From positions 1-7,940 of the forward strand of contig JAGGZG010000032.1 in the NCBI GenBank assembly GCA_021162125.1: DNA of 7,940 bases, given 5' to 3'. The translations under genes were made by a program, and so were the position numbers. This DNA comes from Anaerolineae bacterium (GTDB lineage Bacteria > Chloroflexota > Anaerolineae > JACIWR01). Below the pieces are notes generated by a model, which was given only the letters and a program-made list of their open reading frames with translations, was not told the origin of the DNA and did no database searches. This document shows positions 6,546 through 7,940 of this stretch, piece by piece (the first letter of the stretch is position 1; each line of letters begins with the position of its first letter).

Positions 6546-6551
6546 CCTCCT
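6546..6551 (-). promoter_or_regulatory. Ribosome binding site that fixes the tsf TTG start
   Basis: The minus strand reads AGGAGG here, a full Shine-Dalgarno core, ten bases before TTG 6535. No ATG or GTG lies in frame between this site and the conserved EF-Ts N-terminus, so the rare TTG codon is the supported start. Confidence 0.8.
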
Positions 6552-6561
6552 GATAACAGTC

Positions 6562-6594
6562 CATTGGCGGGCCACTCTGCACAGCCCGCCAATG
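6562..6594 (-). promoter_or_regulatory. Intercistronic hairpin between rpsB and tsf
   Basis: CATTGGCGGGC (6562-6572) and GCCCGCCAATG (6584-6594) pair perfectly over 11 bp around an 11-nt loop. The hairpin begins six bases after the rpsB stop and ends ten bases before the tsf ribosome binding site. No U-tract follows, so full intrinsic termination is unlikely. A role in setting the S2:EF-Ts ratio, by partial attenuation, processing or 3'-end protection, is plausible but inferred from position alone. Confidence 0.6.
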
Positions 6595-6600
6595 CATGAT

Positions 6601-7479
6601 CTATTCAACCTCGGTAGTTTCCGGCTCGCGCTCCTCATCAGAGGGGACAGAGGGGACGGGGGTGACGCTCTCTTCTGCTTCTACCTCTTCCTCCTCCTCA
6701 AACTCGAGCACCCCGGATTTCAATTTGGCCAGTGTAGCCTCGCCCAGGTATTGCTCGTCCTCGACAGAAACCTCTTCCTCCATCATCATGGCCTTGCGCA
6801 TCTGCAAGCCCTCCAGAACTGCATCGGCAATCTTAGAGGTAATGAGTTTGATAGCGCGGATTGCGTCGTCGTTGGCCGGGATGATGTAGTCAATGGGGTC
6901 GGGATCACAGTTGGTGTCCACCATAGCAATGATGGGGATCCCCAGCGCGTTGGCCTCTTTGACGGCGATGTGCTCTCGCCGCACGTCGGTGATGAACAGC
7001 AAGTCCGGCAGATCGCGCATGTCCTTAATCCCACCCAGGCGTTTGTTGAGCTTGGCGATCTTACGCTCCAGCTTGAGCACTTCTTTCTTGGGCAGGCGCT
7101 CAAACTCGCCGATTTCGCGGCGGTTCTCCAGCTCCAACAGGTAATCTATGCGCTGGCGAATGGTGCGCCAGTTGGTCAGAGTGCCGCCCAGCCAACGCTG
7201 GTTGACGTAGGGCATCCCACAGCGCTGCGCCTGTTCGGCGATGCTGTTCTGGGCCTGTCGCTTGGTGCCCACGAAGAGAATTGTGCCCCCTTCGCTGACC
7301 GTATCGCGCACCACGTTGTACGCCTCTCCCAGGTGGACAATGGTTTGCTGCAAGTCAATGATGTGGATGCCATTGCGCTCGGTGAAGATGAACGATTTCA
7401 TCTTCGGGTTCCATCGCCGCGTGCGATGGCCAAAGTGTACTCCGGTCTCCAGGAGTGCTTTCATAGAAACGACTGCCAC
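6601..7479 (-). CDS. rpsB: 30S ribosomal protein S2 (uS2)
   Basis: Small-subunit ribosomal protein of 292 aa. The N-terminus MAVVSMKALLETGVHFGHRT followed by RRWNPKMKSFIF is classic S2. Other landmarks are FVGTKRQAQ (69-77), NQRWLGGTLTNWRTI (93-107), the coiled-coil region KKEVLKLERKIAKLNKRLGG (131-150), DLLFITDVRREHIAVKEA (159-176) and DYIIPANDDAIRAIKL (197-212). The core ends near residue 230. Beyond it is a Glu-rich tail of about 60 residues (EVSVEDEQYLGEATLAKL, then EFEEEEEVEAEE and a Pro/Ser/Glu stretch), longer than in E. coli S2 (about 240 aa). The start is GTG 7479-7477, with AAGGAGG (7488-7494) eight bases upstream. It is the first protein gene of the cluster and is preceded by a long structured leader and a strong promoter. 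Confidence 0.98.
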   Translation of the reverse strand: MAVVSMKALLETGVHFGHRTRRWNPKMKSFIFTERNGIHIIDLQQTIVHLGEAYNVVRDTVSEGGTILFVGTKRQAQNSIAEQAQRCGMPYVNQRWLGGTLTNWRTIRQRIDYLLELENRREIGEFERLPKKEVLKLERKIAKLNKRLGGIKDMRDLPDLLFITDVRREHIAVKEANALGIPIIAMVDTNCDPDPIDYIIPANDDAIRAIKLITSKIADAVLEGLQMRKAMMMEEEVSVEDEQYLGEATLAKLKSGVLEFEEEEEVEAEESVTPVPSVPSDEEREPETTEVE

Positions 7480-7632
7480 TGTTTAGTCCTCCTTCTGGTA
7501 CGTTTTTGAACGTCCGCCCTCTTCATCCCGATGGAGAACCGGCCGATGGGCCGGCACGCCTCCATCAGTCCGAGGACGTGTTTGATGTGATATGACACGC
7601 AACTGCGGCACGCCGTGCGGTGCCGCAGGTCG
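7480..7632 (-). promoter_or_regulatory. Structured 5' leader of rpsB, candidate autoregulatory RNA
   Basis: About 150 bases separate the predicted transcription start (near 7632) from the rpsB GTG. In transcript order the foldable parts are: 7603-7628, a 9-bp perfect stem CTGCGGCAC/GTGCCGCAG with an 8-nt loop; 7576-7600, a 6-bp stem with one G-U pair and a 13-nt loop; 7568-7577, a small GTCC/GGAC stem that competes with it; 7530-7566, a 7-bp outer stem GATGGAG/CTCCATC enclosing an inner CCGGCC-CATC-GGCCGG hairpin; and 7500-7513, a 5-bp ACGTT/AACGT hairpin six bases before the Shine-Dalgarno. Ribosomal protein S2 represses its own operon through the rpsB leader in E. coli. A similar role here is an inference from position and structure, and I do not recognise a named leader family. 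Confidence 0.55.
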
Positions 7633-7638
7633 AGAGGA

Positions 7639-7667
7639 ATTCTACCACGAATTACCGTGTGTGTCAA
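7639..7667 (-). promoter_or_regulatory. Near-consensus sigma70-type promoter for the rpsB cluster
   Basis: On the minus strand, TTGACA (-35, 7667-7662) and TAGAAT (-10, 7644-7639) are separated by exactly 17 bases. That is a full -35 consensus, a one-mismatch -10 and ideal spacing. It lies 11 bases beyond the 3' end of tRNA-Ser and about 160 bases upstream of the rpsB start. Transcription would begin near 7632. Confidence 0.85.
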
Positions 7668-7678
7668 GGAGTCTTAGG

Positions 7679-7764
7679 CGGAGGGAGTGGGATTCGAACC
7701 CACGGAGCCCGAAGGCTCACGGCATTTCGAGTGCCGCGCACTAGGCCAGCTATGCGATCCCTCC
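7679..7764 (-). tRNA. tRNA-Ser (anticodon CGA)
   Basis: An 86-nt cloverleaf can be drawn. The acceptor GGAGGGA pairs with TCCCTCC, with discriminator G. The D arm contains GCTGGCCTAG. The anticodon stem CGGCA/TGCCG has loop CTCGAAA, giving anticodon CGA (plus-strand 7727-7729), which reads UCG. A long variable arm GAGCC-TTCG-GGCTC is typical of serine tRNAs, and the T arm is GTGGG-TTCGAAT-CCCAC. No 3' CCA is encoded. It lies in the same direction as rpsB and directly upstream of its promoter, with no terminator between, so read-through into the cluster is possible. Confidence 0.95.
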
Positions 7765-7793
7765 AGTATCAGTAGTTGAGAAATCCGCCCTCC

Positions 7794-7929
7794 GCCCGGC
7801 GCTGAAGCGCCAGGCTCAGCAGCAGAAGCCTGCTGAAGCAGGCTGTGGTGGCCTCGGAGCCGCCGTCCACATTGGCGAAGGGTGCTTCAGCACTCTTGGC
7901 CTGCTCAGCCTGGACGTTCACGTCCAGGC
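7794..7929. repeat. Array of TGAA-loop hairpins forming a diverged inverted repeat
   Basis: Four hairpins share a TGAA (or complementary TTCA) loop but have different stems: loop 7803-7806 (stem GGCGC/GCGCC, extendable to 9 bp with one C-A mismatch at 7794-7815); loop 7834-7837 (AGCCTGC/GCAGGCT); loop 7886-7889 (AAGGGTGC/GCACTCTT, one G-T pair); and loop 7917-7920 (GCCTGGACG/CGTCCAGGC). The first two loops read TGAA and the last two TTCA, and the four are placed exactly symmetrically about 7861.5. The linker AGGCTCAGCAGCAGAAG (7812-7828) recurs as AGGCTGAGCAGGCCAAG on the opposite strand (7880-7896 and beyond). A further GGTGGC/GCCGCC stem-loop (7847-7864) lies in the middle. No gene is visible from 7765 to the window end, and the array may continue past the edge. 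Confidence 0.7.
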
Positions 7930-7940
7930 GACGCAGCAGC

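Noticed and set aside
7461..7667. 68-aa minus-strand ORF upstream of rpsB
   Set aside because: It starts within the -35 box of the predicted rpsB promoter, spans the leader hairpins, runs into the rpsB start out of frame and resembles no protein I know.
7679..7764. tRNA-Ser as an integration site for a mobile island
   Set aside because: I found no integrase gene and no duplicated tRNA 3' end within the window.
7794..7929. CRISPR array
   Set aside because: The hairpins do not form direct repeats of constant sequence with unique spacers. They are inverted copies with different stems.

Overview
The window carries a conserved bacterial translation and envelope gene cluster on the minus strand, flanked by accessory sequence and small dispersed repeats. 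Reading the minus strand in transcription order, it holds tRNA-Ser(CGA), a near-consensus sigma70-type promoter, a structured leader, rpsB, tsf, pyrH, frr, uppS and cdsA, and then, after a short repeat insertion, an MFS permease of the UMF1/Atg22-like family. A tandem GNAT acetyltransferase gene lies on the plus strand at the left and converges on the permease gene. The rpsB-tsf-pyrH-frr-uppS-cdsA order is standard in bacteria. Moderately high GC, a short EF-Ts (about 197 aa), frequent GTG/TTG starts and many small palindromic repeats would fit a Chloroflexota (Anaerolineae-like) genome. That placement is an inference from general character and is not proven.

Layout: 1-147 shows no gene or element I can support. 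148-175 is a degenerate ATCYGTG-type repeat. 259-1101 (+) is the double-GNAT protein. 1102-1456 is a 355-base convergent spacer with no gene. It holds a bidirectional terminator hairpin, a perfect 19-bp palindrome and a C/G-tract repeat made of nested inverted repeats. 1457-2779 (-) is the UMF1-type permease, with a 13-bp palindrome just upstream of its ribosome binding site. 2817-2951 is a MITE-like element with imperfect terminal inverted repeats. 2976-7479 (-) is the six-gene core cluster. 7480-7678 is the rpsB leader and promoter. 7679-7764 (-) is tRNA-Ser(CGA). 7765-7940 holds no gene but an array of TGAA-loop hairpins arranged as a diverged inverted repeat.

Functionally, rpsB (ribosomal protein S2), tsf (EF-Ts) and frr (ribosome recycling factor) serve translation. 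pyrH (UMP kinase) feeds pyrimidine nucleotide synthesis. uppS makes undecaprenyl diphosphate, the lipid carrier precursor for cell-wall synthesis, and cdsA makes CDP-diacylglycerol for phospholipids. The genes are tightly spaced (12 to 65 nt) with good Shine-Dalgarno sequences, so they probably form one transcript driven largely from the promoter at 7639-7667. Hairpins sit just upstream of the ribosome binding sites of rpsB, tsf and pyrH.

I see no defence system, CRISPR array, phage or large mobile element. The least explained signals are the compensating hairpin array at the right edge and the long structured rpsB leader.
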